Shown here: positions 52,230 through 62,300 of the stretch, in pieces
Position numbering within the stretch: the first letter of the stretch is position 1
Layout: each line of letters begins with the position of its first letter
Origin: CAVVUC01 sp963751395
GTDB lineage: Bacteria; Verrucomicrobiota; Verrucomicrobiia; Chthoniobacterales; Chthoniobacteraceae
Assembly: GCA_963751395.1 (NCBI GenBank)
Contig: CAVVUC010000001.1
Span: forward strand, 1,178,001-1,242,000
DNA length: 64,000 nucleotides
Reading direction: 5' to 3'
Translations under genes and position numbers: made by a program
The notes under the pieces: generated by a model
Databases searched by the model: none
What the model saw: the letters and a program-made list of their open reading frames with translations, nothing else
Told to the model about the DNA's origin: nothing

Positions 52230-53777
52230 ATGAGCCCGCGCGAAGAAGAGTTAACCAAAGAGCTTCAAGAAAGAGACGAGCAACTCCGGCGGAGTAATGA
52301 GCAGCTTGCGCTCGCCAATGCAAGGATTGCATTGCTGGAACAAAAGATCGACCTGCTTGTGCGCAGGGTCTTTGGCTCGCAGAGTGAGAAGCTCGATCCC
52401 GCGCAACTTCTGCTGCTCTTGCAAGGCATGGACGAGCCGGGAAAATCTCCCGAGCCTGTGGCCGAGGAGGCTCCACGGCGCTCGACGGGCCAATCGCCTC
52501 CGCGTGAACGCGGTCCACGGCTGCCGGAGCATCTGCCGGTGATTGAAGAAGTCATCGTCCCTGAGCCGGTCAAGCTGGCTCCGCAGGACTGGCGGCGCAT
52601 CGGTGAAGAAGTCAGCGAGCGGCTCGACTACGAACCGGCGCGCTTCCTTTGCCGTCGCACGGTGCGCCCGAAGTATGTGCAGCGTGGTTTGTTGGACGCC
52701 GTGCCAGTCATGGCACCGTTGCCGGACTCGCTCCTGGAACGCAGCATCGCAGCTCCCGGATTACTCGCGCAAATCGTCGTGAGCAAGTATTGCGACCATC
52801 TTCCACTCTACCGGCAGGAGTCGATCTACTGGTCGCGCCATCAAGTCTGGCTGCCGCGGCAAACGATGGCCGAATGGGTCGGCCTGGCCGCGGAGTGGTT
52901 GCAGCCCATTTACCAACAAATCCGGCAGGAGGTTGTTAGCAGCGGCTACTTGCAAGTGGATGAAACACCCATCCGCTATCTTGCGCCGGGCAATGGCCGG
53001 ACGAAGCTGGGTTATCTCTGGACCTATGGCGCGCCGCGGGGCGATGTCATCTTCCACTGGGAGACAAGCCGTGCGGCGGCATGCCTGGATAACATCATCC
53101 CCGCAGACTTCAGCGGCACCATCCAGTGCGATGGCTATGAGGCCTACGACTGCTTTGCCAGACGCCGCGGTGAAAAGATCCTGCTCGCAGGCTGCGCGGC
53201 CCATGTGAGGCGCAAATTTTACGACGCCCAGGAGCAGGCACCGAAGGTCGCGGGCTGGTTCTTAAGACACTTTCAAAACCTATACGCCCTCGAAGCCAAA
53301 CTCAGGAAGGCGCGGGCCGGACCAAGGCTGCGGCAAGCCGAACGCGCGAGTCTCAGCCGGCCTGTGCTGATGCGGCTGCACCGTGCCCTGGTGCGGTTGA
53401 AAACCCGGCACCGCTACCTGCCCCGCAGCCTCATGGGCAAAGCCATCGACTACGCGCTCAATCAATGGCCCTCGCTGCTCGTCTTCCTCGAAGATGGCCG
53501 TCTGGAGATCGACAACAACCGCATCGAAAACGCCATCCGGCCCACGGCCGTGGGAAAGAAGAACTGGCTGTTCATCGGGGAAGCCAAGGCCGGCGGTCGC
53601 AGCGCCATCCTCTACACCGTCATCGAGAGCTGCCGGCGTCGGAATATCGACCCGTTCGCCTATCTCCGGGACGTGTTCACGCGCCTGCCCTCGATGACCA
53701 ACTGGCAGGTCAAAGACCTCACGCCGGAGGCTTGGGCAAAGGCGCAGAAGCGCGCCGATCGACGCGCCGCAGCGTAA
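52230..53777 (+). CDS. tnpC: IS66 transposase TnpC (DDE type)
   Basis: The start chosen at the ATG (MSPREEELTKELQERDEQL) gives 515 residues; a TTG eight codons earlier is possible. A leading coiled coil, the RVFGSQSEKLDPAQ motif, a zinc-binding-like section (FLCRRTVRPKYVQRG) and the DDE catalytic core follow: LQVDETPIRYL, IQCDGYEAYDC, and the glutamate in EIDNNRIENAIRP. C-terminal IDPFAYLRDVFTRLP is the IS66_C tail. Full length and intact. Confidence 0.96.
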   Translation: MSPREEELTKELQERDEQLRRSNEQLALANARIALLEQKIDLLVRRVFGSQSEKLDPAQLLLLLQGMDEPGKSPEPVAEEAPRRSTGQSPPRERGPRLPEHLPVIEEVIVPEPVKLAPQDWRRIGEEVSERLDYEPARFLCRRTVRPKYVQRGLLDAVPVMAPLPDSLLERSIAAPGLLAQIVVSKYCDHLPLYRQESIYWSRHQVWLPRQTMAEWVGLAAEWLQPIYQQIRQEVVSSGYLQVDETPIRYLAPGNGRTKLGYLWTYGAPRGDVIFHWETSRAAACLDNIIPADFSGTIQCDGYEAYDCFARRRGEKILLAGCAAHVRRKFYDAQEQAPKVAGWFLRHFQNLYALEAKLRKARAGPRLRQAERASLSRPVLMRLHRALVRLKTRHRYLPRSLMGKAIDYALNQWPSLLVFLEDGRLEIDNNRIENAIRPTAVGKKNWLFIGEAKAGGRSAILYTVIESCRRRNIDPFAYLRDVFTRLPSMTNWQVKDLTPEAWAKAQKRADRRAAA

Positions 53778-53866
53778 GCGTCGTAGCCCATCGGGCTATC
53801 ACGCCTATGCTTCCGGATCAGACCTTGCGAAGCATCGTGTCAAGGGGAACCCCGGCAGACGCTTAC

Positions 53867-53874
53867 ACACTTCC
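53867..53874 (+). repeat. Right copy of the 8-bp IS66 target-site duplication
   Basis: Exact copy of acacttcc directly after the right end of the element (gacgcttac). With 51261-51268 it fixes the element's borders to the base. Confidence 0.92.
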
Positions 53875-54177
53875 GGCTGCCTGCTCACAAAGAAGCCATC
53901 GCCGCCAATCCCGACTCCACCATCGACCTCCTCCGCAATCAGCCATGAACTTAAAACCAAAAGCCCTGGCGTTTTTATTGCGCTTAATTTGCTTGCCCCG
54001 AATCGAAAACCACGCAAATTAATAGCCTTGGCTGCTAAGGTAGAGAGATTCGCCAACTTTTTGAAGACATCTGGACTGGTTGGAAGCCATGTCCAAAGTG
54101 CAGGCTTGCTAAAATGGCTTGCAAGTCAAAGAGCCGGCGGGAAAAAACTGTTGTAAGTTGCTTGGAATAAGATACTT
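53875..54177. other. Gene-free stretch between IS66 and tRNA-Ser(GCT)
   Basis: No convincing gene. A 20-codon reading just right of the junction (AHKEAIAANPDSTIDLLRNQ, then a stop) has protein-like composition and may be the tail of the gene split by the insertion, but nothing identifies it. The remainder is AT-richer than its surroundings. Confidence 0.45.
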
Positions 54178-54268
54178 GGTGAGGTGGCTGAGTGGTCGAA
54201 AGCAGCGCTTTGCTAAAGCGCCGTACCTCAAAAGGGTACCGAGGGTTCGAATCCCTCCCTCACCGCCA
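54178..54268 (+). tRNA. tRNA-Ser (anticodon GCT), CCA encoded
   Basis: The acceptor GGTGAGG pairs with CCTCACC. The anticodon stem GCGCT/AGCGC encloses TTGCTAA, giving anticodon GCT for AGC/AGU codons. A long variable arm (GTACCTCAAAAGGGTACC) and the T-arm GAGGGTTCGAATCCCTC are present. Discriminator G is followed by an encoded CCA. Confidence 0.97.
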
Positions 54269-54372
54269 CTCCAATGTGGAGTGGCTTGCGCGGCTCCATA
54301 TCGAAAGTCATAACGCCAGCCTCACCGGCTTCAGTGCGTCGCGGTTGAGCTTCTCACAGACGATCCGGCAAA

Positions 54373-54441
54373 CTGCTGCGACAAACCTTCGCGCTGCTGG
54401 TTCTGGCGACCGCGGCCTATGTGCTGTGGCGGGCGTGGCCC
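54373..54441 (+). pseudogene. Possible TauE/SafE-type permease relic (C-terminal helix)
   Basis: One frame reads LLRQTFALLVLATAAYVLWR and then AWP. This looks like the last membrane helix of TauE/SafE-type transporters. No start, no upstream domain and no continuation remain. Weak evidence, reported as gene debris beside the tRNA. Confidence 0.25.
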
Positions 54442-54527
54442 CAAGGCCGTGGCAAGGGCAGATTGATTGCCAGGAATTTGCTTTCGGGCCTGCCGCACCG
54501 TGAGCGCACAGAACGCGAACCGGCCTC

Positions 54528-54742
54528 GGCGAGCCGGGGATGAAAAAGGTCGGGCCGTTTTTCGTCATGCCGTTCCAAGGCGTGCTCGCGATCTTCCTCA
54601 TCGAGGAGAGCACGCCTTGCAATGTCGCGCCGCCGAGTTCGAGGCCGGTGAGTTTTCCGAGGAGCACGACGAGTGCGCCGTTGACGATCGGGACGAGGAT
54701 GCCGAAGCCGGGCAGGAAGGGGACGACTTTCCGCAGGTCGCC
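54528..54742. pseudogene. Scrambled relic of an SbtA-like sodium-dependent bicarbonate transporter
   Basis: Two neighbouring pieces of the family appear in opposite orientations. On + at 54528-54608: GEPGMKKVGPFFVMPFQGVL then AIFLIEE. On - at 54742-54601: GDLRKVVPFLPGFGILVPIV, then NGALVVLLGKLTGLELGG and ATLQGVL. In intact SbtA these blocks follow each other on one strand. A 12-bp inverted word (caaggcgtgctc at 54576-54587, complement at 54608-54619) lies at the junction, fitting an inversion. The rest of the gene is missing. Confidence 0.42.
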
Positions 54743-54838
54743 GGCGCGCCGTCCGGAGACACGCACCCGCCCAAGGATCACTCCCACCGCCGCAGCTCCC
54801 CCTGTCGAGGGGAGCGCACGGAGCGGTCGGCCCGGGAG

Positions 54839-55474
54839 CTATTCCGGAAGGCGGATAATTCCCCGGCGGAGCCCGACAGTGACGGCCTCGGTGCGGTCGC
54901 GGACCTGCAGCTTGCCGATGATGCTCTTCAGATGGGCTTTGATCGTGTGTTGGGAGATGCCGAGCTTGTCGGCGAGTTCCTTGTTGCTGTCACCTGAAAC
55001 CAGATGCTGGAGAACATGGACTTCCCTGTCTGTCAGCTTCTCCTTGATCGAACGTTCCGCAAGTTTGCTGCCGACCTCGCGCGGGATCCATCGCTCCCCC
55101 TGCAAGATCGCGCGCAGTGCAGGGACGAGATCATCTCTCGGGCTGTTTTTGAGGACATACCCCATGGCTCCCGCCTCAAGTGCGGCGTGAATTTCCTCGT
55201 CCCCCTGATAGGTGCTCAGGATCAGGATCCTGGCGGCGGGGTGTGAGCGGCGGATTTCGCGTGTCGCATCCAGTCCGTCTTTGACCGGCATGCGAAGATC
55301 CAACAAGGCAACATCGGGTTTGAGTTGTTCGTACATCTGAACAGCACGGGCTCCGTTCTCCGCCTCGCCCACGACTGAGAAATCCGGCTCCGTGCCCAGG
55401 AGCGCTTTGAGGCCCGCACGCACAACCGAGTGGTCATCCGCTATGAGGAGCGTGATTTTTTGGGCGGCTTTCAC
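54839..55474 (-). CDS. NarL/FixJ-family response regulator
   Basis: A 211-residue protein. The receiver domain has D13/D14 (LIADDHS), phospho-acceptor D59 (VALLDLRMP), T/S at STYQ and K in VLKNSP. The C-terminal LuxR-type HTH (about residues 146-197) reads LTDREVHVLQHLVSGDSNKE then LADKLGISQHTIKAHLKSI. It is encoded 18 nt downstream of its histidine kinase and is surely its partner. Targets may include the divergent GH5 gene, which is inference. Confidence 0.94.
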   Translation of the reverse strand: MKAAQKITLLIADDHSVVRAGLKALLGTEPDFSVVGEAENGARAVQMYEQLKPDVALLDLRMPVKDGLDATREIRRSHPAARILILSTYQGDEEIHAALEAGAMGYVLKNSPRDDLVPALRAILQGERWIPREVGSKLAERSIKEKLTDREVHVLQHLVSGDSNKELADKLGISQHTIKAHLKSIIGKLQVRDRTEAVTVGLRRGIIRLPE

Positions 55475-55492
55475 GAGCTTGGGAGGTTCTGG

Positions 55493-57658
55493 TTATGAGG
55501 CTACAGTTTGGGGCGCAACTGAAACATCCACATGCACGATCGTACCATGCGGATCGCGATTTTCGATGAGAAAATGTCCTCCAATCCGGCCTGTCCTTTC
55601 CTGCATCCCCGTTATTCCGAAGCCTCCGTCCGGGCTTCGCGGGGCAGTTCCCATAGGGATTCCGCATCCGTCATCCGCGATTTTCAGCGCGACACGCTCG
55701 GGTGAAAATGCGATGTCGAGCCAGATCTTGGAGGCTCTGGCGTGTTTGACGATGTTCGTTGCGGCTTCCTGGGCGATCCTCAGAAGATTCTGCTCAATGA
55801 CGGGATCCAATCCTGGCACCGTGCCTGTGATGTTCTTCGAAAAGTCGAGCCCTGCAGAGTCGGCGATGTTCCTGACGGTGCGCGCGACCGCTTCGGAAAG
55901 GTCGAACCGCTCAAGCGCTTCCGGTGTGAGGTTCCAAATCGACCGGCGGAGCTCCGAATGCGTTTGGAGGATGCCTTCTGTGGCGACATCCAAATGGTCC
56001 TTCGCGCGATCCGGCGCGTCGGGGATGAGCTTCGAGGCGGTCTTTAATTGAAAGGCCAGTCCCGTTAGCGATTGCTCCAGAGTGTCGTGCAGATCGCCTG
56101 CCAGCCTCGCGCGCTCGGCAAGCACCGCGTTCCTTTCCCGGACATCTCCGGAAAGGCGCGCATTTTTTTGCAGCAGCAGGAGGCTCCAGACGGCGATGCA
56201 CAAAAGCACTGCGAGCAGGATGAGCAGGGCGACAAGCAGGCGCCCGGCGGTGAAGGGGCTGGCCGCCCGGATCAACCTCACGTCGCGAAGGGAGGGCACC
56301 AGCACATGGAAACTTTGAAACGCTCCGTTCCGGTCTGTTATGGTTGCGCAAACTCCCGTGATCTCGATGACGCTTCCGATTTCAACGCCGGGCGACTTGC
56401 CTTTGATCACGGGCTTATCGACCTCCGCCGCGATCACCCCCTCGGAGGTTTCCATGGCAAGGGTGACGTGCCTTCCATCCGAGCCTGTCTCGCCGGTAGG
56501 AGCCTTCTCCAGGACATTGATCAGGCGACCTTCGACGCGGATGAGTTCGGCGTGGAAAAGCCCGTCCCGCAGTTGCTGGATCGAGCGCAGGTCTTTTGCC
56601 ACTATTTTCCCGTGGTCACCCGTTCTCCGGACAACGGCATCGGCGAGGACCGGCAGCCCGCGTTCGATGATGAGAAACCCCACGACTTCGACCACTTCGC
56701 CCGGCTCGAATCTCGAACTGTTCTCGGCCCGGATCTCGATCCCCCCGCTGGTATCGCTGACGTAAAGCAGGCCCTTGTTGTGACAGGTGACAACGCCGCG
56801 GACGAATACGCGTCGTCCCGGCGAGTTGTCGATGTGGTATCGGGTTAACGAGCCGATCTGGGAGGGAGCCTCGATGTGCGGGTCGGGAAACGCTTCCGCC
56901 AGGATTTGGAAGTCCGAAGGCGAATGAACCCAAAGCTTGAGGGACACCATCCGGCGCACATTGAAGCTCAGGCTCTTCGCGGTGGATACGCCGGTCGCGG
57001 CGATCTTGCTGCCGAGAAGCCGGGATGAATCCGCTGCGAAGCCTTGTGGCAACCGCACCTCCACGCGATTCAATCCCGCGACGACATCGAGGCAGAGCCG
57101 TCCCTGTTCTGCTCGAACCACATGGACCCAGCCCTCCAACTGAACGCGCAGCCCATCCTCGGCTCCAGTCATGAGCTGGTCGATGGAAACGGTTTTCGGC
57201 TCCGGCAGAGGTGCTGTCCGGAGAACCTTCCAGGCCGGCTTCGCAACAATCGGAGCGAAGGCTCCGGGCTCCGCCACGCCGCGGACATCCACAAAATCGC
57301 CCACAGCCGGCCGCTCGGAGCCTTTCGAGTCCACGAAGATTCCGGCGGTCGCATCCTGGAGAAAAAACTCGCCCGACCACGAGGGATCGCATGCCGTTAC
57401 CACTCCTTGGAGGTGGACCTCCCGGTTGTTGCCCGACTCCGTTTCCGAAAGCATGAGCACGTCTCTCGCCGCGGTGAGCAGCGGGCGGTCCGAATCTGCG
57501 CACAGCAGGCTGCGAGAAAAGCAGGAAGCGAGCAGGAAGGCCGCGGTGGCACTACGAAGGAGCAGCAGGCCCCCCCGAAAGGATAGGGGAAAGCTTATCC
57601 GATCTGGGGAAGGTAAATTCATCGCGACTGCAGGTATTTGAAGCACGATATGCTCCAT
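55493..57658 (-). CDS. NarX/DesK-type sensor histidine kinase with OB-fold-like extracytoplasmic repeats
   Basis: 721 residues. A signal/membrane segment (about 29-53) is followed by about 410 extracytoplasmic residues with three related beta-rich blocks, each containing a G-x-V pattern (VHLQGVVTACDP, VFVRGVVTCHNK, ELIRVEGRLINVL) as in OB-fold domains. A second helix (about 470-495) leads to HisKA_3 with H524 (DLHDTLEQ) and an ATPase domain with N635 (EAATNIVKHA), DDGCGIP (662-668) and GGFGITGMQER. An ATG at 57622 is an alternative start. The ligand is unknown. Confidence 0.9.
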   Translation of the reverse strand: MEHIVLQIPAVAMNLPSPDRISFPLSFRGGLLLLRSATAAFLLASCFSRSLLCADSDRPLLTAARDVLMLSETESGNNREVHLQGVVTACDPSWSGEFFLQDATAGIFVDSKGSERPAVGDFVDVRGVAEPGAFAPIVAKPAWKVLRTAPLPEPKTVSIDQLMTGAEDGLRVQLEGWVHVVRAEQGRLCLDVVAGLNRVEVRLPQGFAADSSRLLGSKIAATGVSTAKSLSFNVRRMVSLKLWVHSPSDFQILAEAFPDPHIEAPSQIGSLTRYHIDNSPGRRVFVRGVVTCHNKGLLYVSDTSGGIEIRAENSSRFEPGEVVEVVGFLIIERGLPVLADAVVRRTGDHGKIVAKDLRSIQQLRDGLFHAELIRVEGRLINVLEKAPTGETGSDGRHVTLAMETSEGVIAAEVDKPVIKGKSPGVEIGSVIEITGVCATITDRNGAFQSFHVLVPSLRDVRLIRAASPFTAGRLLVALLILLAVLLCIAVWSLLLLQKNARLSGDVRERNAVLAERARLAGDLHDTLEQSLTGLAFQLKTASKLIPDAPDRAKDHLDVATEGILQTHSELRRSIWNLTPEALERFDLSEAVARTVRNIADSAGLDFSKNITGTVPGLDPVIEQNLLRIAQEAATNIVKHARASKIWLDIAFSPERVALKIADDGCGIPMGTAPRSPDGGFGITGMQERTGRIGGHFLIENRDPHGTIVHVDVSVAPQTVAS

Positions 57659-57962
57659 CGCCTCTCTATATTCTGCAACATGCTCGTGGCGACAATGTCC
57701 TGTCCCGCCTCGCCGCTACAAGTCTGTTTGACCTCAAGGAACACCGGAAACCTTTTCAGCCCTCGCGCCGAAATTCCAGCCGGTGACAGGTCGCCGGATG
57801 CGGAAGCAGTCGTTTTCATTGACCTTTGGCAGAACGATCGCAGCCGCCAGAATGAAATCCCTTGCCGCATTTCCTGCCCGCGCCGGCATTACTCTTTCGG
57901 GTAGTGTTCCCGGCATCAAAACAGGGGATGCTCGCCTTTACTGAAACAGCTAGCGTTTCAAG
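57659..57962. other. Divergent regulatory region between the sensor kinase and GH5 genes
   Basis: No convincing gene on either strand. The two genes read away from each other from this 304-base gap, so promoters for both must lie here. I see no clear hexamers or operator repeats. Confidence 0.5.
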
Positions 57963-59207
57963 ATGCCAAGCATGTCCCGATGCCTCCTTGCGATGCTCGC
58001 CGCGATTCCACTCGTTGCGCATGCCGCATCCAAGCCGCCTCATGTGCTCACTTCTTTGCACACGGATCGCGGACGCATCGTCGGCAAGGATGGTTCGCCG
58101 GTAACTCTTCGCGGAGTGAACCTCGGGGGCTGGCTTGTCGAGGAACTGTGGATGCTTCCGATCGAAAACAAGCCTCCCGGAGACGGTCCATTCAAAAGGA
58201 TCGCCGACCACACAACTCTCTGGCGCACTTTTCAAGAGCGGTTCGGCGAGCAGGACATGCTCCGGATTCGCCGCGCCTGGCGCGAGACCTGGATTACAAG
58301 AGCCGACTTCGAGCGAATCAAAGCAGCCGGCTTGAACAGCGTCCGGCTTCCCTTTTTGTACGACTCTCTCGACGCGCCGGACGGTCTCTTCCCCTGGATC
58401 GACAAAGCGATCGAGTGGGCGCGGGATGCCGGAGTCTATGTCGTGCTCGACCTCCACGGAGCGCCGGGAAGACAGAGCGGGGAGCAACACACCGGCGAAG
58501 CCAAAGTGGACCGCATGTTCAAAGACCCGGAAATGATTGCGAAGACCGCCAAGGTCTGGAAGCGGGTCGCCGCACGTTACAAGGACCGTCCGGAAGTCGC
58601 TGGCTTCGACCTCCTCAACGAGCCGGCCGGCTCGCAAAACGACGCCACACTCTATCTCGTTTACAACCGCCTTTACCAGGCCGTGCGTTCGGTGGCGCCG
58701 GACAAGTTGGTGTTTATCGAGGACGCCTTCAAGGGCATCGAGGGGATGCCCCACCCGGGAATTGTCGGATGGAAGAACATTGTATTCGGCCAGCACTGCT
58801 ACAACTTTGGCGCGAAGAGCACCGATGACCACTCGAAGCATCTCGACAGCATTCTGGCGGGCATGGTCAAAGCCCGCAGCGAACGCGAGGTGCCGCTTTA
58901 TGTCGGGGAGTTCAACATCGAACCTCACGCCACCGGCGCCATGATGAAGAAATTCGTGGACGCTTTCGACAAGGCCGGCATCTCTTGGGCGCTCTGGACA
59001 TACAAGTCCGCCATGCGCGGCGGTGGCGGCGGGATGTGGGGATGGTTTCGAAGCCCGCGGACGATTCAGACGATCAACCCCTACACGGACTCCGTGGACC
59101 AGATACTCGAAAAGATCGCCAGCCTTGGAACCGAGCACCTCGAAGAGTCACCGGTCAGGGAGGCCTTTCAGTCTGCAAAAGCCGCCGGTCTTGCGACGAC
59201 TCCGTGA
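57963..59207 (+). CDS. Secreted glycoside hydrolase family 5 (endo/exo-beta-glucanase-like)
   Basis: A 414-residue protein with a signal peptide (LLAMLAAIPLVAHA). TLRGVNLGGWLVEELWM, FERIKAAGLNSVRLPF and VYVVLDLHGAPGRQSG are GH5 barrel blocks. Acid/base E220 is in LLNEPAG and nucleophile E316 in YVGEFNIE. GVNLGGWLV resembles exo-beta-1,3-glucanase and related GH5 groups, so a beta-glucan is the likely substrate. It is divergent from a two-component system that may control it, and convergent with a giant surface protein gene. Confidence 0.9.
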   Translation: MPSMSRCLLAMLAAIPLVAHAASKPPHVLTSLHTDRGRIVGKDGSPVTLRGVNLGGWLVEELWMLPIENKPPGDGPFKRIADHTTLWRTFQERFGEQDMLRIRRAWRETWITRADFERIKAAGLNSVRLPFLYDSLDAPDGLFPWIDKAIEWARDAGVYVVLDLHGAPGRQSGEQHTGEAKVDRMFKDPEMIAKTAKVWKRVAARYKDRPEVAGFDLLNEPAGSQNDATLYLVYNRLYQAVRSVAPDKLVFIEDAFKGIEGMPHPGIVGWKNIVFGQHCYNFGAKSTDDHSKHLDSILAGMVKARSEREVPLYVGEFNIEPHATGAMMKKFVDAFDKAGISWALWTYKSAMRGGGGGMWGWFRSPRTIQTINPYTDSVDQILEKIASLGTEHLEESPVREAFQSAKAAGLATTP

Positions 59208-59362
59208 CAACGTGCTCCGTCGGTTAGCCCGATTGCCAAAAGAAGTTTCCGGCTGCTGTGGTTGGTCAATGCCCCGCCTGCAACATCTTACTCGCACTCG
59301 TAATCGTAATCGGACAGGTCAGTGACCTCGCTCACAAGTACAGCCGGTTATGATTTCCGGCA

Positions 59363-62300
59363 TTACGGAGGCAGGACAATCTGACAGCGGTAGAACTGCC
59401 GGGCGCTTTGCAGGCCATTGGTATGGGTTAATGTGATGGTCTGACCGCTGCCCGCAACCGGGGAGCCCTCATTCGTCCAGACCGCTTCGTTCAGGTCGCC
59501 CTTTCTTTGCAACTGGTAGGTGGCTCCCGATGCGGATTGGAGGACAAGGGACAAGCTGTTCCCATTTTGCATAACCTGGGTGGCCGGAGGAACCGGCATC
59601 GCGACAACACGTGCCGCGTCAACACTCTCCCCGAGGTTGTTGACCGCCGAGACCGTGTAGTAATAGAGCGCGCCTGCGGTGAGCGAGCCGTTCGGCCCAA
59701 ACGCGGGGTCGGTGTAAGAGGTGTCTGTGATGCCGGACACCAAAGTGGCGTAAGGCCCGCCGCTCGCGCTGGCTCGCTTGACGTTGTAACTCATCGCCCC
59801 GCTGGACGCTGTCCAGTTCAATGACACCCGGGCGTTCCCCGTGGTTGACGTCAGGCTGGCAGGAGCCGGCAGAGGTCCCACCTGAATCCTTCCCGTCCCG
59901 GTGATGCGGCCTCCGCCAGTGGAAGCATCATAGGATCCGTTGGGCATCGCGGTGCCGCCGAGCACAAGCGAGCCCACCAGGTCCGCCATGCCGTGATCCA
60001 ATTGCAGGACACCGCTTCCGGAGATGGCCAACTGCGCCGTGTCGTTCAGACATGCCTGCTTCATAACCAGCGTGCCGCCGGTGACCGTCGTCGAGCCGGT
60101 AAAGCTGTTGCTCCCAAACAAGGTCCATGTGCTGCTGTTGGCTTTGATCAGGTTGACCACGGCTCCCGCGATGCCGTCGGAAATGACGCCGGTGATAACA
60201 TTGCCGCGGTTTGAACCGTCGAGTTGCAGTCTCTTGGCGATGCCGGTCGAAGTGATGGATGCGTTGCCGATGGAAATCCGGGCATCGCCACCCAGAGTCA
60301 CCGGGCGATCGTTATTGCCCGCCGTCATCTGCAAGGTTGTGAAGGAAATTCCCGCCGTTCCGCTGGTGACGTTCGTTCCGGTAACAAAGTTCCAGATCGT
60401 GCTGCCGACATTCAAGACTGCCAGCGAATGCGCAACGCCCGGGCCCGCTGTCTTCCGGCTGACCATGACGGTTGTAGCCGTGGCCGTTGAACCCATGTTC
60501 AGGCCGAATCCCGCAAACGACGCATCGGTCTGCAGGTCCAGCGTCGCGCCACCGCTCATCACGACAAAGTGACTTCCGGAAGCGGTCGAACCGAGCGCAT
60601 TCGGATCGGCAACGATCACCGTGCCGCCGCCGCTGGCAAGGGTCAGGTTGTTGACACCGACTCCTGTAAAGCTGTTCGAGCCGCTAATGACGAGCGTCCC
60701 GCTTCCCGCCTTGGTAAAGGCTCCGGCACTGCCGCCATTCTGAACATTTCCGCTGAGTGTCAGGCGGCCGCCCGTGGCGACATTTACAGTCTGATTCCCC
60801 GACAGCGCCATCGGCGTGGCTATTACTTGATACATCGTCGAACTGACAGTAATCGAGCCTGAGAGAAGCAACTGATTGCCCGTGATGGTATTCGTTCCCG
60901 CCCCGCCGGAGATCGCCAGCGAGGCAATCATGAGATTATTGAGGTTGTTTACCGAAGTCCGGTTCGTGGTCTGGTTGAAGATGAGATTTCCCGTCGAGCT
61001 GTCTGTCGGTGCGCTGCCGGACCAGCTTCCGGCGACATTCCAGTTGCCGTTGTCGGGTCCGATCCAAATGGCGCTGCCGGGCGGCTGCGGCGTGGCGCTA
61101 ACTTGAGTGGAATCGACGCTTTCCCCGCCCGTATTTACGGCCGATACCACGTAGTAATAAATAGTGCCGTTTGTCAGGCCGGTATCCGTATAGCTGGACG
61201 TGGCCGGGCTGGCTACCGTCGTATAAGGCCCGCCGTTGTTCGTGCTTCGCTTGACGTAGTAGGTAGTCGCTCCGCCCGAGGCAGTCCAATTCACAGTTAC
61301 TTGAGCACTGCCGCTGATCGCCACCACTCCCGTCGGTGTCGCCGGAATGGGAGGTTGGGGGGTGGCGCTGACCTGAGTCGAGTCGGCGCTCTCGCCGCCG
61401 CCGTTCACTGCCGACACCACGTAGTAATAAGTGGCGGCGTTTGTCAGACCGGTGTCCGTGTAACTCGCCGTCGCCGGGCTGAACACGGTGTTGTAAGGCC
61501 CGCCATTGGTCGTGGCGCGCTTGACGTTGTAACTTGTCGCTCCGGGAGAGGCCGTCCAACTTAGCGCCACTTGGGAGCTGCCGGATGTTGCCGTCAATCC
61601 CGACGGCACCTGCGCAAAGGTGGTGGCAGATACTTCGCTGGAATTTGTGCTCTCGCCGCCGGAGTTCACTGCTGACACAACGTAGTAATAGGCGGTGCTT
61701 CTATTCAGGTTGGTGTCCGTGTAGCTGGCTGTCGCCGGACTCGCCACCGTGGTGTACGGCCCGCCGCTGTTTGAGGCCCTCTTCACATTGTAAGTCACGG
61801 CTCCGCTGGATGCCGCCCAGGTCAACGCAATCTGCGCGTCCCCGGACGCCGCCGTCAGTCCGGCCGGCACAGGCGCGATCGGTGCCCGCGGTGTCGCGCG
61901 CACTTCACTGGAGTTTGCGCCTTCGGCGCTGGATGTGAGTGCTGATACCACATAGTAATAAGCGGTTCCGTTAAAGGCTTGGGCATCCGTATATGCGGTG
62001 CCCGTAGGATTGGCCATCGTGGCATACGGACCGCCGGGAGAGGTGCCGCGTTTCACGTAGTAACCCGCAGCCCCGGAGACAGCCGTCCAGGTCAAGGCAG
62101 TCTGGCCATTGCCGGCCGTGGCGGTAACACCCGTAGGGGTTCCCGGGACCTGATAGTTGAAAGCCGTGATATTGTCGAAGGTGGAGGTGTTCAATGCCGA
62201 GTTGTCTAGCGCGGTCACGGCCAAACCCTGATAGGCGCTGCTCGCCATGTTGATCGTTTGCGCGGTTCCGAGCTGCGTCCACGTGGAGCCATTCGAGCTG

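Larger units (their letters stand above)
51269..53866 (+). mobile_element. Complete IS66-family insertion sequence (2598 bp)
   Basis: The left end GTAAGCGTCCGCCGTGG and the right end (complement GTAAGCGTCTGCCGGGG) are imperfect terminal inverted repeats beginning with the GTAA of IS66 elements. An 8-bp direct repeat flanks both ends. Inside are three genes in the canonical order tnpA-tnpB-tnpC, all uninterrupted. Intact ends, duplication and genes suggest a recent insertion that may still be able to move. Confidence 0.95.
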
